DNA from: Wuchereria bancrofti
Taxonomy: Eukaryota; Nematoda; Chromadorea; Rhabditida; Onchocercidae
Direction: 5' to 3'
Length of the DNA stretch: 38,844 nt
Assembly (NCBI GenBank): GCA_005281725.1
Contig: SSBO01000013.1
Span: forward strand, 298,939-337,782
In this document: positions 1 through 14,600 of the stretch, piece after piece
Layout: each line of letters starts with the position of its first letter
How positions within the stretch are numbered: position 1 is the stretch's first letter
The notes under the pieces: generated by a model
Database searches by the model: none
What the model saw: only the letters and a program-made list of their open reading frames with translations
What the model was told of the DNA's origin: nothing
Program-made: the position numbers and the translations under genes

Positions 1-2118
1 AAGAATTTAATAATTTTCATCATTAATTATCAATTTTTTCAATTATTGAAATAACATAAGCATTAAATCATTTGATTTATATGATATATAATTGAACTAT
101 ATGAAAAGTTTGGAATGAAGCATTGTTTTTTTGCTTTACCAATGAAATTTTTTTTCTACTGATAAGAATATTTGGCAGGACATTATGATAAAATGAAAGT
201 GAAAAAATTGGAATTTTGTTTTCTTTTATTTTTTATGCGATGGAAATTCCGCATATATATATATATATATGTGTGTGCCTATTTTGAAGAAAAGAATTTA
301 ATAATTTTCATCATTAATTATCAATTTTTTCATTTTTAAAACTTAGACTAAATTTATTAGAGAATAATAAAATAGTAATGAAATATAAAATTATCATATA
401 ATATGAATAAATCGATAAATTATGAAGATTTTAAAAAACCAAAATGTTAACAATTTTAGAATTTTTAAAAATTCAATATTGCTAATTTATCTTAAATCAT
501 TTCAATCAAAAATTATATCTGGTGTGAATGAAATGATAATAATATTATTTGCTTTGTTAAATATTTTGTTTAGTTGAAGCAAAAAAAAGGAAAAGAAAAA
601 CCAAACATAAAGTCTTACGATGATTGATACTACTCAGAAGTTGTTGTTCCTCAATTTTCCATTCAGTAAAAAAAATTTTTTTTTTGACTATGCATTATTT
701 GAAAACATCACAAATGTTCAGAAAGGTGAAGTTAGGAGAAAACCGCTTTCAGATCGGCAATAGCGCTTGCTTAATAATAATTTTTTAAGTGAAAAAATGA
801 ATAATAAATAAATTACCTTAAACTAAAATCAATTTCATGAAAAAAGAATTTGATCACAAACCTACATGCATATTTATTAATCAAATTGTTTAAAATTTCA
901 TTGGTCAATTTTAAATTAACATTAACCTATTTAATCAATAAGGAATCATTAATATCATTATGTTACATTTGCATTTACATTCACCACGACTACTCGATCT
1001 AATATTAAGTGACACAATTTCTCTCACTTTTAACAATTCCATTTAATATATTAAAAATTAATTCATTTGCTGAGGTTCCTTGTCGTCCACATTTCAAAGC
1101 TCATCCCACTTAACAGAAAAAAAAATTAATGAAGATGAAACTCATTCCTCCCATTCCATAAATTGTATTAAATTTCAACAATTTTATCATTCAATTGAGT
1201 AAATGTCAATTTATGATGATTAATATTAAAGCTTCATGCATTTTTATTGATAGTCAAATTTAAATTCAAATTACAATTAATTTTTCGAATTTTTAACTAA
1301 ATTTCTCATTCTGACTATCATCATATAAATCATACAACAGCAAAAGTACAACAAAATGCGAGTAGAATCACAAAAATTTGTTAAACTCTTCGATGCATTT
1401 TCAAAAAAATATATATATATATTTTTTTTATCAAATGTAATACTTCCTGACATTTTCTCAGAGATATAACTCAGCTTAGGCATTTTTTTTGGTCTAAGAT
1501 CAATACGAACAAAATTCAACATAAGCAATATCATTTTGCAAAAAAAAGAAGCAATTGTTTAATTAACTATTTCCATTATTTCAATCATTCATTATAAGTA
1601 AGATGTTTTTTTTGATCTGTTGATGATGCACTTTTTTTTCATGCATGTTCAATATTGCAAAAGTAGTATACATATCCAAATTCTTTATTACAGAGCAAGA
1701 AATAAATTATAAAAAATTTTTAAAGGAAAACATAAGCATTTTTCAAAGGGAAATTTTCATAAACATTTCTTTTTCGAAGAAAAAAATTTCTGAAGGAAAA
1801 CAAAAAACATAAGCATAATTTTGCAATAAACAAACTTTTATGTGGATAGAATGATTTCACTGTATGATAATACCATTAAATTAATAAAATAACTAACGCC
1901 AACACATTACTTATTGTGTTGAAATGACAAGGAAATATGTAAAATTACAGAATAAAATTTAGATTAAGAAAAAATTCTTAAACATTCAGGAAAATGTCAC
2001 AATATTCTTGATATTCCACAAAAAAGAAAGAAACCACATGTAAATAAAATAAAAAAATCCGTCTAAGATCTTTTCAGATTAGTCAAACATACATTACTGT
2101 TTACAACAAATTAAGATA
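1..2118. other. Gene-free AT-rich sequence downstream of cpsf-1
   Basis: I see no exon-like reading frame with splice signals here; the only open frames are short and low complexity. It contains an AT dinucleotide run near 254-276 and a 41-bp direct repeat (1-41 and 292-332). Because cpsf-1 runs on the minus strand and stops at 2119, its 3' untranslated region should begin here; a minus-strand AATAAA (TTTATT on plus, near 1683) is one possible signal, not a firm call. Confidence 0.6.
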
Positions 2119-2836
2119 TCAGTAATGCGCAGTAACCTTGCAAATCTCAATGAGATCATAGATAATATGATAACGACTAGTTCCTAATTTCCGCGCCAAA
2201 CCGTTCTTTTCTGGTAGCAAAAGGTGTAAATATTGCATCACTACATCAAAATTTCGAATGTTTTGAAAAAAATTTTTACTTAAATTTTTCATACATCATT
2301 TCCATTTTCCTCGATAATATTTCTTTTCCTAAATGCTCACCCAATACCAAAACATTAATGAAATACAAAGGATAAGTACATCCTTCTCTTCCAGCTGGTT
2401 TAAAATCTTATAAGGCTAAAAAAAAAGAAAATTGATAAGGAAGTCACATTTATTGCCTGATTAAATATAAATGAAATTACAAGAGAAAACTAACAAGATA
2501 ATGGTTAGGCCTTCGTGATCGAGCTGCTCGTGACCCTTTGCATTTAAACCAGCAGGGCCATCGATGACATTAACCGTTGCAACATATGCAATCGTCGAAA
2601 AACCTAAATACAAACGAGCCACTGAAGTCATGATTTGCTATGAATAATAAATTAAGTATTCAGATTTTTCAACATAAACAAATCGGAATCCATTTTTTAT
2701 ACCAAATTGCATATTATATTTTTAATGTAAATTTATTGATCTAATTCATTGTTATAAGGATGCAAAAAAAAGAGAAAAAAAATCTAAGAAAAAAATCAAA
2801 GTTTTTCGGTAAGAGGTCCTAAATAGCCGAAACTTC

Positions 2837-3159
2837 CACCTAATGATGCAAACGAAACATTTTATCGTTCCAATGAGAATAATTCATTCTCAACAAAGTC
2901 ACTTGAAATATGATCTAAAAAAACATTAACACTTTTCCAAATTTTCGGCACATTTTTACTCTCCTATAATAGAAACTTCATTTGGCGCAGAGATGAANCA
3001 CCTAATGATGCAAACGAAACATTTTATCGTTCCAATGAGAATAATTCATTCTCAACAAAGTCACTTGAAATATGATCTAAAAAAACATTAACACTTTTCC
3101 AAATTTTCGGCACATTTTTACTCTCCTATAATAGAAACTTCATTTGGCGCAGAGATGAA
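2837..3159. repeat. 161-bp unmerged overlap around N 2998
   Basis: 2837-2997 recurs at 2999-3159 at a constant offset of 162, separated only by the N at 2998. The pair covers part of cpsf-1 exon 22, so this is an unmerged contig end rather than an exon duplication. Confidence 0.9.
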
Positions 3160-3871
3160 AAGAGTACACTTACAATGACATATATGCAAGTGTTCAATGA
3201 GAATTTAAAGCTTTAATGATAATTTCGTATATCTACCTAAGGATACTCAGTGATCTCAAATAGTGTGTATTACTTATCAGTATTTTAAAAAAAAATCCAA
3301 AGCAAAAAGAAAAAGTTTCGAAAGTTTTTAATAAGGCAATAGCTCATATTTATTATTTTGATGATTACCTTTTACTCGAATAAATGAATTCCCAACTGTT
3401 CCAATATTAATTTCAGCTCGTAGCGTTATGTTCCTCGTAGCATTTTTCTCCTCCCAATGATTCCAGTGTTTCAGGCAAATAATTAAAAATAGCTATGTTA
3501 GCAGCTTCATCAGACATTATAAATCCCATTTGTTTGTTATCAATTAGAAATTGAGCAGCTATTGGTGGTTGAACATCAGAACGCATATCACGGCTAGCCA
3601 ATGATAGTGCTTTATATTCCTCCTGAAAATAAAATTACCTATGTAATTTCTACCATTACTATTGAACACATAAGACTTTCCATCTAGAAATAATGATTAA
3701 GAGATATCGTAGGTACTTGATATAGATTATTTGATATCGTAGCAAAGCTAACGAACGATACATGTCGCATGCGAGGGCAAGATTCCGCATACCAATTAGC
3801 TAATGAATATAAAAATGCATGTCCAGAAAAGATATTCTTTGTAGATTATCTTTAAACAACCAGATAAATAT

Positions 3872-3907
3872 CTAAAACCGAGGGTAATTAATTACCCTCG
3901 GTTTTAG
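3872..3907. repeat. 36-bp perfect palindrome in a cpsf-1 intron
   Basis: The two 18-base halves are exact reverse complements with no spacer. The centre is AATT/AATT and each arm carries a GC-rich block (CCGAGGG and CCCTCGG), which stands out in this AT-rich intron. It lies about 35 bp upstream (in gene sense) of exon 20. It could form a cruciform or an RNA hairpin; no flanking target-site duplication is obvious. Confidence 0.9.
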
Positions 3908-5524
3908 TTAAAGAAGTTATATTACAGTGAGAAACAATTTAAGTTTTATAATGGCTCTCCTTAGACGTTTCCTTCTCAATAACTGTATTTGAAAAAAAGA
4001 GAAAAACTAAAAGAAAATAGTTAATTCTGATCGAGTCTCTAACTCTTTGCCATTTAAAACCCTAATAAAATTATTTGAAGGATGATAAACTTAGAACATT
4101 ATTGAGACAAAAAGACAAAACAATGGCTTAAGAAGAGTTGTCTTCCCTAACTTGTAGAAAAATTTTAATTTGAGTGTTAGCTAAAAGAGAAAAAAAAGAT
4201 TTGTATTCAAATTTCATTCCTTATTAAAACTGAAATCATGATCCTTCTTAAAATAAAGTTTGACGAATAATTTAATAAATTTTAACATTAACATTTTGAC
4301 TCATGCCAGTTAACAAATAACCATTGCATGAGCATAAGCTTGTAACTGGTCCTTTTTGTTCCTTATCGTACAATGTTTTTATTCGATGCTTATTTGTTGG
4401 TTGTCCTGGTTTTGGAACTACCTGAAATAACGTACAGAAAGATGAAATCAACATTCTTATTTTCTTCCTGTTTCATTGCTCAGATAAACATTTTTGTTTG
4501 CTAACGTTATAACTTAAACAAAGAAGGAATTTAAACATCATAAATCATTTGCAATCGTGTTGCACCTAAAAAGACAACTAATCCTGATAATCTTAAAATT
4601 CATGTAACTTTCTTGAACAAAATTACTTCTATAATTTCTGAAATGATGATTCGACCTCGTACCAGAACTTCACCATAATTGCAAGCAGTCTCAACAGCTA
4701 AATAATTTTTTACACCGGACACAGTACCTTCGGACCGCAAAACAACTTCACAAGATGTTACTACTTCGAAAAAGTATCTCTACATGTTGCACTGGTTTCC
4801 AATCTTCTGACGAATACAACTAAATTAAAGTATTTTCTACCATCAAAGAGAAATCATCATTAACAAAAAAAAGAAAAAAAAAGGAAAGGATAATGAAATA
4901 AAAAGGATTAGTCTTTAATTATTTCAATAAACATTACAAAAATGAACATAAGGAAATCTCACAGAGAAGAATATTAACATTCCATTTTGCTAAGAATTTT
5001 TTTCCCCTGATTTCTTTCAATTCTGATTTGTTATTATATAAACAATAAGCACAGAAAGATAAATGATTTACTTGTAATTTATATTGATCCATTTCCGGAT
5101 ACACAAATGTATCCGGTTTTTTGTGTTCCTCAAATATTTTGTTATCATAAGCACACACATTTTTGTCACCTTCCTTTTCTCGCTTGTTAACACGGTGTAC
5201 ATATTTGAATGCAGCAAATATACAACATTATGTACAGTACGTTTATCCTTTTAAATGGATATGATGCATCAAGTACCATATTGTTCTAACATAAAAGCAA
5301 TTTTTTGTTGCAAAATATTAAATTTAATTCATCGAATTCTTTCTTAAATTTTTACCCACGATGAAAAGAAAACAAAGAAAAAACATTAGCGAACACACAC
5401 AAAAAAAGAAAATTATTCCGTCCAACTAGAAGTAATTAGTTTACTCTCTTTCGTTTAGATCACATCCTTTCATTTATGCTTGAATTAAAAGTTAAAAAAA
5501 AAGAAAAAAACATAAGAAATCTAC

Positions 5525-8500
5525 AGGTAACTTTGCTACACGTATAAGCCGATCTCGTTCTGTCAAATAAATAAATCCATTACGACAAGCAGCATTACTG
5601 AAAGTACCATCAAGATTAACAGGATGAAGGCGCGGTATACCACTTTCAAGGAAGAAAATACATGGATACGACGAACAAATAAAGACACCATTTAACTGAA
5701 AAAAAAAAAAAGTATTATAAAAGGAAGACATTTTAAAACTGACTTAAGTAGATTCCGTTTCTTTTGTAAATCCATTTTGTAAAAGAAATTAAAACATGCT
5801 AAAAGCTTATACATTTCCAATTCGCTCAAAGAAATGCAAAAAAGTTTTATGTCTGACAGCATCTCGAACTGATTCAACTGCTGCTCGGTCATCTGTACCT
5901 TGAAAACGACATGACCTAGTGACAATTGCATATGGGAGTCGTTTGAAGCTGGAACGATTACGAAAATTAACTTTTTATAATACTGACATTCGACAGAAAC
6001 CTGAAAAATATATTTCTATATTTAAATTTCTTTTTTAAACATTTTAAAAACCCGCTCATTTCTGGTCTGCATGAAATATATTTGTCTTATCCCTTGAATA
6101 GTATTAAATATTACTTTACAGAAGTATTAGTGCTGGATCAAAATAAAAGGAAAATAAATTAATAATTTTAAATTGTGTAAACACAGTACAACTTTTTAAT
6201 TTGGAATTCCTAAAAAAACTTTATTTTTTAAAAAAAACTTTAACTTTATGTTTTCAACACTAGACGCACTTCTTCAAAACCGAACTTTTCAAAAAATTTT
6301 TGTTATAACACGTAAAAATAAATAAATCAAGGAAATGAAAGCGAATGCATAGCAAGATGTCCTTGAATACCGTTATTGCAAGTGAACATTTCGTATGCGG
6401 AAACCGTATCATCAATAAATAAAAAAAGCAGTGGACGTCCTTGATTCATTCTCATTCCAACAAGAAGCTGGAATTTTGTAGCAATTCGAAATAATCTACA
6501 TTAATTAAAATTAACTTCAACGACAGACCAAATATTACAAAAAAACAAATCTTTGATAACGTCCATTTTCGATCTCTAATCTACTTTCTAAATTTATTTC
6601 TAAAGTAACCAGATCAGCTGTTAAGAGAAAAAGCAATCAATCAACAAAAAGATGTATTTGCCAGCAAAAATCTGAAAATGAATGTCGAAATGTTTACCAA
6701 TTTCATAATCATTTCTTCCGGTTTCGCAGCAAAGTGTCAGTCATTGTTCCGGACGTTGCATCAATACCTTCCCTCGTACCTGGCTCATCATTGACATACG
6801 GTTGGTCAGTGGCAATCTCCGGCAAATGGCTAATTTTTTTCATCATATAAATGTAGTTCCGGTATGGAATATATGTACATGTTTCCATTTTTTCGAGCAA
6901 TCTAAAAATAACAAAACATTGTATGGGAAATGCTTTAAAAAAGAGTATGTCATATGAGTAATATTCCAGTTAATCCAGAAAACTGGTTTAAAAAAATTTG
7001 CTGTATTATATATATATAAATGTTAGTCATGAGCTTTTATCGAATAATCCAGAAAACTGATTTAAAAAAATTGATGCAAGAACAATTTTATTAAGTGCAC
7101 ATGAGGATGACTGGTTAATTCATACATTAATAATCTCCCGTTCTGAGTACATATGGCAATGTATGGATCCAAAATGGAAGATTCCGCACGAAATGTCAGC
7201 TGGATATACTGAATTTGCAAACCATTACCAAACTCGATGTAGTCACCTGAGAAAAAAAAGAGCAAAAGCTTCACGATTCAGAAAAATAAATTGTGCTTAA
7301 ACTTTCTCTCTAAAAAGCAAATCTAAAAAAATTTAAGAAGCAAAAAATCATACTTGAACAACAAGGCCACCATGAGCTAATTCACCAGCAGCAATGATTG
7401 ATTCTGAAGTGGAGAATATCGGTGTTTCCAGTTCTACCAAATCATTACCCGTTTCCAATGCCAAAGTTCTCAGCTAACAAATTTCAACTTACATTAAAAA
7501 TTCAGGTTATCTAATAATAAAGGGACATATCCCAGGAAAAAATGATAAATTTAGTTCTTAAAGCTTGAGCTACATTGATCTTTCAGTCATTTAATTTAAT
7601 GTATCTATTGACAGCACAGCGACATCGCTTACAATGTTATACATCATTTAATGCAAAAGACGCACCATTCTAACCCTCAAATCACTTAAGTGGTATTTGT
7701 TTACTCAGCAGAAATGAATGCACAATTACACAAAAAGTGAACCTCTTTCGAAGCAATGAAATACATGTGAGTATCATCCTCGCGGCGCCCAACAGCCCAA
7801 TACTGCACAACTCTTTCAATACTGAAAAAAAAAGACATAAAAAATACTATGCTACCGACTTCAACTTAAGTATAAAAACAAAAAACTCCATCCTCTTTTA
7901 GGAAAGTAATGTATCAGAGCTTAACTTCATAAATGTACGATCAACAAGTTCATAAGTACCAAACAAACAAAAAGGCACTACTTACTTAACACTGAAAGCA
8001 TTAGAACAATTGTTTGAAACAAGATTTTACTCTTATTTGACTATATTTCCAAATAATTTACATTTTTAAGTTAACCACAAATCACATATCCTTCGTATTC
8101 TGAAAACTAAACAAGAATATGAACCTCAACAAACTTTAGTCCTTACTAACGAGACTTTCGGGAGTTGCCATATAAATATATAACACCTGTTTTTCGAAAA
8201 AATACCTCTCAAAGGATCAATACAAATCTTACTAAACAAGCATCATCATATTTAATATTTAGAAAATCTTTGAACAACTCTTCAGTTCAAGGACTTTCTG
8301 GCAAAAAATGCTTTTAAAAAAGATGAGCTAACCTACTACTTGTGCNTCTAATAATAAAGGGACATATCCCAGGAAAAAATGATAAATTTAGTTCTTAAAG
8401 CTTGAGCTACATTGATCTTTCAGTCATTTAATTTAATGTATCTATTGACAGCACAGCGACATCGCTTACAATGTTATACATCATTTAATGCAAAAGACGC

Positions 8501-10948
8501 ACCATTCTAACCCTCAAATCACTTAAGTGGTATTTGTTTACTCAGCAGAAATGAATGCACAATTACACAAAAAGTGAACCTCTTTCGAAGCAATGAAATA
8601 CATGTGAGTATCATCCTCGCGGCGCCCAACAGCCCAATACTGCACAACTCTTTCAATACTGAAAAAAAAAGACATAAAAAATACTATGCTACCGACTTCA
8701 ACTTAAGTATAAAAACAAAAAACTCCATCCTCTTTTAGGAAAGTAATGTATCAGAGCTTAACTTCATAAATGTACGATCAACAAGTTCATAAGTACCAAA
8801 CAAACAAAAAGGCACTACTTACTTAACACTGAAAGCATTAGAACAATTGTTTGAAACAAGATTTTACTCTTATTTGACTATATTTCCAAATAATTTACAT
8901 TTTTAAGTTAACCACAAATCACATATCCTTCGTATTCTGAAAACTAAACAAGAATATGAACCTCAACAAACTTTAGTCCTTACTAACGAGACTTTCGGGA
9001 GTTGCCATATAAATATATAACACCTGTTTTTCGAAAAAATACCTCTCAAAGGATCAATACAAATCTTACTAAACAAGCATCATCATATTTAATATTTAGA
9101 AAATCTTTGAACAACTCTTCAGTTCAAGGACTTTCTGGCAAAAAATGCTTTTAAAAAAGATGAGCTAACCTACTACTTGTGCTGGTTTCAGGACGAATAC
9201 TCCTTTGAAGTATGCAAATGCTTCCAAATTCTCTATGGCCACAAGTGCATAACCTAAAAACAGTACAAAGCTTGAATTAATTTCGATTGTGCTAATTTAA
9301 AATTGATTTGCTCAGATAGTTTCAAAAATTGTACGATAGCTTTGTTAATAAAATTATTAAAACTATCCGTTTTTTTAATGCATCGTATATCTAACAAAAC
9401 TATATTGTTAAATGTCGTCAAACAAGATTCCCTAGAAGAAAGTTTAGCAAATGTTTTAATACTGTGCATTCTAACTAAAAAACATTTCAAAATACATACT
9501 TAATATTTACAAGACAATTAATTATGAGCAAACAAAAAACCATATTATCTGTTAGATATGATCATATTATTTAAATCCCACATCAACGAGACATATAAGC
9601 ATATAAGGCTACATTCTTTCGCCTAATATAATTTTTGCATTGATTTAAATGAAAAAATTGCTGAACCGGTTTTGCAACCTAAATCTCGTTTGAGACAGTT
9701 TTTAAGGATTTTTTTCTTAAAAAAAAATAATTGATGATAACAGTAGATTTATATCCGTTACTGGAATATATGAACAAACAATATTCCGATAATAAAAGGA
9801 ATGATATCTCTATATACATATTAACATATGCTATAAATTTATTATAGAGTTTTATAAGAGGTTTATGATACGAAAACAACATTTCTCTTTCATTATTACC
9901 GAACTGACAAGAAAACTAATTAATACCAAGCACTCTGTTTCGGAAGTACTTTGCCATACAACTCGAAATCCNATCATTACCCGTTTCCAATGCCAAAGTT
10001 CTCAGCTAACAAATTTCAACTTACATTAAAAATTCAGGTTATCTAATAATAAAGGGACATATCCCAGGAAAAAATGATAAATTTAGTTCTTAAAGCTTGA
10101 GCTACATTGATCTTTCAGTCATTTAATTTAATGTATCTATTGACAGCACAGCGACATCGCTTACAATGTTATACATCATTTAATGCAAAAGACGCACCAT
10201 TCTAACCCTCAAATCACTTAAGTGGTATTTGTTTACTCAGCAGAAATGAATGCACAATTACACAAAAAGTGAACCTCTTTCGAAGCAATGAAATACATGT
10301 GAGTATCATCCTCGCGGCGCCCAACAGCCCAATACTGCACAACTCTTTCAATACTGAAAAAAAAAGACATAAAAAATACTATGCTACCGACTTCAACTTA
10401 AGTATAAAAACAAAAAACTCCATCCTCTTTTAGGAAAGTAATGTATCAGAGCTTAACTTCATAAATGTACGATCAACAAGTTCATAAGTACCAAACAAAC
10501 AAAAAGGCACTACTTACTTAACACTGAAAGCATTAGAACAATTGTTTGAAACAAGATTTTACTCTTATTTGACTATATTTCCAAATAATTTACATTTTTA
10601 AGTTAACCACAAATCACATATCCTTCGTATTCTGAAAACTAAACAAGAATATGAACCTCAACAAACTTTAGTCCTTACTAACGAGACTTTCGGGAGTTGC
10701 CATATAAATATATAACACCTGTTTTTCGAAAAAATACCTCTCAAAGGATCAATACAAATCTTACTAAACAAGCATCATCATATTTAATATTTAGAAAATC
10801 TTTGAACAACTCTTCAGTTCAAGGACTTTCTGGCAAAAAATGCTTTTAAAAAAGATGAGCTAACCTACTACTTGTGCTGGTTTCAGGACGAATACTCCTT
10901 TGAAGTATGCAAATGCTTCCAAATTCTCTATGGCCACAAGTGCATAAC
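5525..10948 (-). pseudogene. cpsf-1: cpsf-1 exons 9-16 (middle part)
   Basis: Exons: 10865-10948 (GSICILQRSIRPE), 10275-10353 (WAVGRREDDTHMYFIASKE), 7354-7473 (ALETGNDLVELETP), about 7103-7246 (YIAICTQNGRLLMYEL), about 6696-6901 (a weakly conserved linker), 6351-6467 (QGRPLLFLFIDDTVSAYE), 5813-6000 (HFFERIGN) and 5525-5695 (LNGVFICSS, RLHPVNLDG). The human equivalents (SVLQKSIRPQ, VVIMSAEGHVTMFLL, RPYLLVHVDQELLIYEA, GYSGVFICG, LRLHPMAIDG) occur in the same order. Exon 15 needs a one-base correction near 5975 to join YYKKL to NFRNR. The donor after 6351 reads AT instead of GT. Exons 9 and 10 also appear in unmerged assembly copies at 9170-9253, 8580-8658 and 7743-7821; these are not extra exons. 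Confidence 0.8.
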
Positions 10949-11666
10949 CTAAAAACAGTACAAAGCTTGAATTAATTTCGATTGTGCTAATTTAAAATTG
11001 ATTTGCTCAGATAGTTTCAAAAATTGTACGATAGCTTTGTTAATAAAATTATTAAAACTATCCGTTTTTTTAATGCATCGTATATCTAACAAAACTATAT
11101 TGTTAAATGTCGTCAAACAAGATTCCCTAGAAGAAAGTTTAGCAAATGTTTTAATACTGTGCATTCTAACTAAAAAACATTTCAAAATACATACTTAATA
11201 TTTACAAGACAATTAATTATGAGCAAACAAAAAACCATATTATCTGTTAGATATGATCATATTATTTAAATCCCACATCAACGAGACATATAAGCATATA
11301 AGGCTACATTCTTTCGCCTAATATAATTTTTGCATTGATTTAAATGAAAAAATTGCTGAACCGGTTTTGCAACCTAAATCTCGTTTGAGACAGTTTTTAA
11401 GGATTTTTTTCTTAAAAAAAAATAATTGATGATAACAGTAGATTTATATCCGTTACTGGAATATATGAACAAACAATATTCCGATAATAAAAGGAATGAT
11501 ATCTCTATATACATATTAACATATGCTATAAATTTATTATAGAGTTTTATAAGAGGTTTATGATACGAAAACAACATTTCTCTTTCATTATTACCGAACT
11601 GACAAGAAAACTAATTAATACCAAGCACTCTGTTTCGGAAGTACTTTGCCATACAACTCGAAATCC
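7441..11666. repeat. Triplicated assembly overlap around N 8346 and N 9972
   Basis: Three pieces of the same locus are laid end to end. 7510-8345 equals 8347-9182 (offset 837). 7441-8345 equals 9973-10877 (offset 2532). 8347-9971 equals 10042-11666 (offset 1695). I saw no difference between copies. A single path of 1-7440 followed by 9973 onward explains everything, and restores one copy each of cpsf-1 exons 9, 10 and 11. Confidence 0.9.
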
Positions 11667-14600
11667 TCATCTTCTTCATTCGCATTTGGTTCGGTGCTCA
11701 ATTTTGTTTTCTTTGTTGTCTTCCAACGTAGATTGTTCAAAAACACAATGTAAAAATACGGAATCACAAAGACGGGAGCCAGTGAAGAAATAACCAGGTG
11801 CACAGGAAGTCATTATGCATGGGATTACCGTTTCTAAAGTAAATCATGCCTCAATAAAACTGTTTTAAAAAAACAGCAATTCAGCTCCCGATCAACATTA
11901 CATTGTCATCAGTAATAAATAAAATAGTATTGCTTCTCACAGCAAAGAACACGAAAATTTTAGAAGTCTTCGAGAAAACTTCTAAAATTAAAATGAATAA
12001 AACAACTGAAATGGGTAATTTCATAAAATCTATCCCCATAGTTCCTGTTCATAGTTTTCAACAAATTTCCAAATTTACGGAACATACTGAGGAAAGCGAG
12101 TAAAGTTTAGAAAGAATTTATTCGGGATATCTCCAGAAAATCGTCACTACCAGATTATCTCATTTATGAAATTCTTATTTCGGACAATAACAACATCTTT
12201 ATTATTTTCAGATAACTTCCATTCCAGTATAATATAGTGCACTTCTCAAATTAATGAAAAGTTCCAGATTATTACATGATAGAGATAATCATTTAAAATA
12301 TGGGAATCAGTGAAAAATGCTTCAAAAAGCCAATTATGACAACTCCTTTTTCCCGAATTCTCGACTTCCAAGAAAAAGAAGAAAGGTGAAAAACATTTCT
12401 TAACTTACTAAATTGAAACTTCAGCTCCAGTGGTTTGACCGAATTCGTGGCGTCCGTAACTAAAATCAGGGTAAACAATCGTCCATTGCGATTGCACAGT
12501 AAAATCTGAAAACGGTGAAAAGCATTTGCGAAACGCTGTTAACATTTTAAAATATTGGTCACATAATTCTAATTATTTTTTTATTTATGAATCTTAAGCG
12601 TTTTAGCTTCTAAGAATAGAGGAATCTATGGAATCGATATTTTTGAAATTTCAGAAAGGTTTGAGAAGTTTAAGAGAGAAAACCTTATTAACAGAAACAA
12701 CAGTCACAACAGCGCTGTCCAGTGTTAGAGCCATATGCTTGAAATCTTTTAATGAAAATTTAGTGAAACCGTCTATGCAGCTGTTACGCGATATACCTGT
12801 AAAAATGATAGTATAGTCAAAACTTCAAGAAAGCAAAACAACTTTATTGTAATTCTGAGTCGAAAAACGAATATTTATAACTAGTATTTTAAACTGGAAA
12901 CAGACTTGCATTTGCACAAAATGCAAAAACCACCATTAATTAAAAACTCAATTTATTTAAAATGTTATTTTAAATAAAATCAACAGGACTACACATGAGT
13001 TAACTAACCATATGGAGGGACGGACTGATTCAAATAGATAAGTTCATTTGTAGCAACTAGTAAAATTCCACCAACTGGTCGTGGAATTGCAAGAATCTAT
13101 AAAGAACGAAGTTGAAAAGATATTTCTAATTAATTAAAATGAAAAAAGCCATATCGTTTATTTTAGAAAACAAGTGATCTCAAAAGACAACAATTTACAA
13201 AGAAATGAAGATTACAATAATTAACAAAAGAATGCTAATTGTTTCATTTTTTATCGGCATCAAATAGATGAATAAAAACAAGGTTAAGTATAATGAAATA
13301 TTTTAAAAGTGTTAAAAATTTGAAAGTTCAAAAAGAGACTTGATTACAATCCATTGGTAGATTGGTTAATTGCCATACTGAAGCAAGAACTTGTTCCTTA
13401 ACATTTAATGAGACACCTAATACACACATGGTATCGTAACGTACACAAGCACTGCAAAATATATGCTATTATCAAATGATGGATTCAAAAAAATATATAA
13501 CGATTAATACCTATTAAATAGTTGATGAAACATCATTTTATCTTGTTATCCAAATACAATATCGTTGAGAACACAATAATTATTGATATTAATATCGTTG
13601 TATAATTAGGATGGAATTAAAAAATTACCGTCCACAAGTGGTTTGAACAGGTCCATGAAAGTAATAATTCGTAATAACCATCAAGAAAAACCATATCAAC
13701 CACATTAACCAAACCAGAATCAATTTGGGAAAGTTGGACTGTATATGAATGTAATTGGACACTTGAGTCATTGAATAGTAACACAGCAAGATATCTGAAC
13801 GATGATAAGCAAATGAAACATTTGAAAAAGATTTCATAATATATAATACTAAAATATGTTAATATGCATCGTTTTTTTTATAATACTAAAATATGAATGA
13901 CTGAAAATACCAATAAATTTTACACTTCAGCTATTGCAAAACGAATATTCATTTTTAATTATAGTATTAAGTTAATATGCATCGTTAATTAATAAAATTA
14001 ATTTTTTTGAAAGAATATGAATTAAGAAAGAAAAACAAACTTTATGCCACCAAAAAGATATAATACTCTTAATGAGAAGGAAAACTGGAAATGTTTCTAA
14101 ATGATTTCCGAAAAGCATGTCACAAATTATTACCTTCCAAAAACAAGCATGGAAGCACATCGTTGACCCGGATGAACATGAATAACTGGACGAGGTAAAT
14201 TCTTAGTGAATCCATCTTTCAATAGTTCATCTTCGAAGCAGTGCAATGAAATTGTTTTCAAATATCGATCAGCTGGATTTACAGAAACAATGAAAGTTTT
14301 GCATCATGAAATCCAAGTAAAAGACTGTCACAGTCTGGATTCTCTACAAATGATTTGTTCCATTTCATGAAAAAATTAATGTGAATTAAAAGGATATGAA
14401 ATGCAATATTCGAAATGTTAGCTTTTATAAAAAAGATCGATCTTAGTACCAAGTGCATACATCATCATAGACTATTAGCATCTTTTTTTCTCGGGAAGTT
14501 TTTATCTTTCTTTCTTTCGGGAAATTTTTATCATTTTCTTATCATTTCTTGTCATGATTATGATTTTTTCTTCTCTTTTCTCTAATGAAAAAAGTGCGTT

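Larger units (their letters stand above)
2119..5285 (-). pseudogene. cpsf-1: cpsf-1 exons 17-24 (C-terminal part)
   Basis: Exons: 5072-5285, 4627-4819, 4293-4421, 3731 to about 3838, 3369-3622, 2802-2914, 2495-2603 and 2119-2262. Clear peptides are [117 protein letters not shown] and LARKLGTSRYHIIYDLIE. Frameshifts fall near 5247, 5163, 4770, 3430 and about 2540. TAG at 3800-3802 sits where human has the Gln of YIHQM, and TAA at 2862-2864 breaks exon 22. The donor after LLRYQ reads AT (3729-3730), the acceptor before the last exon reads CAA rather than CAG (2263-2265), and the donor after exon 22 lacks GT. Part of exon 22 recurs at 2999-3076 because of the unmerged overlap at N 2998. Confidence 0.85.

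Noticed and set aside
2315..2410. Possible extra cpsf-1 exon between exons 23 and 24
   Set aside because: It has an acceptor and a GTGAGC donor, but the encoded peptide has no counterpart in CPSF1, and exons 23 and 24 align without it.
9170..10353. Apparent duplicate cpsf-1 exons
   Set aside because: Every copy adjoins an N and is identical at constant offsets (837, 1695, 2532), so these are unmerged assembly ends.
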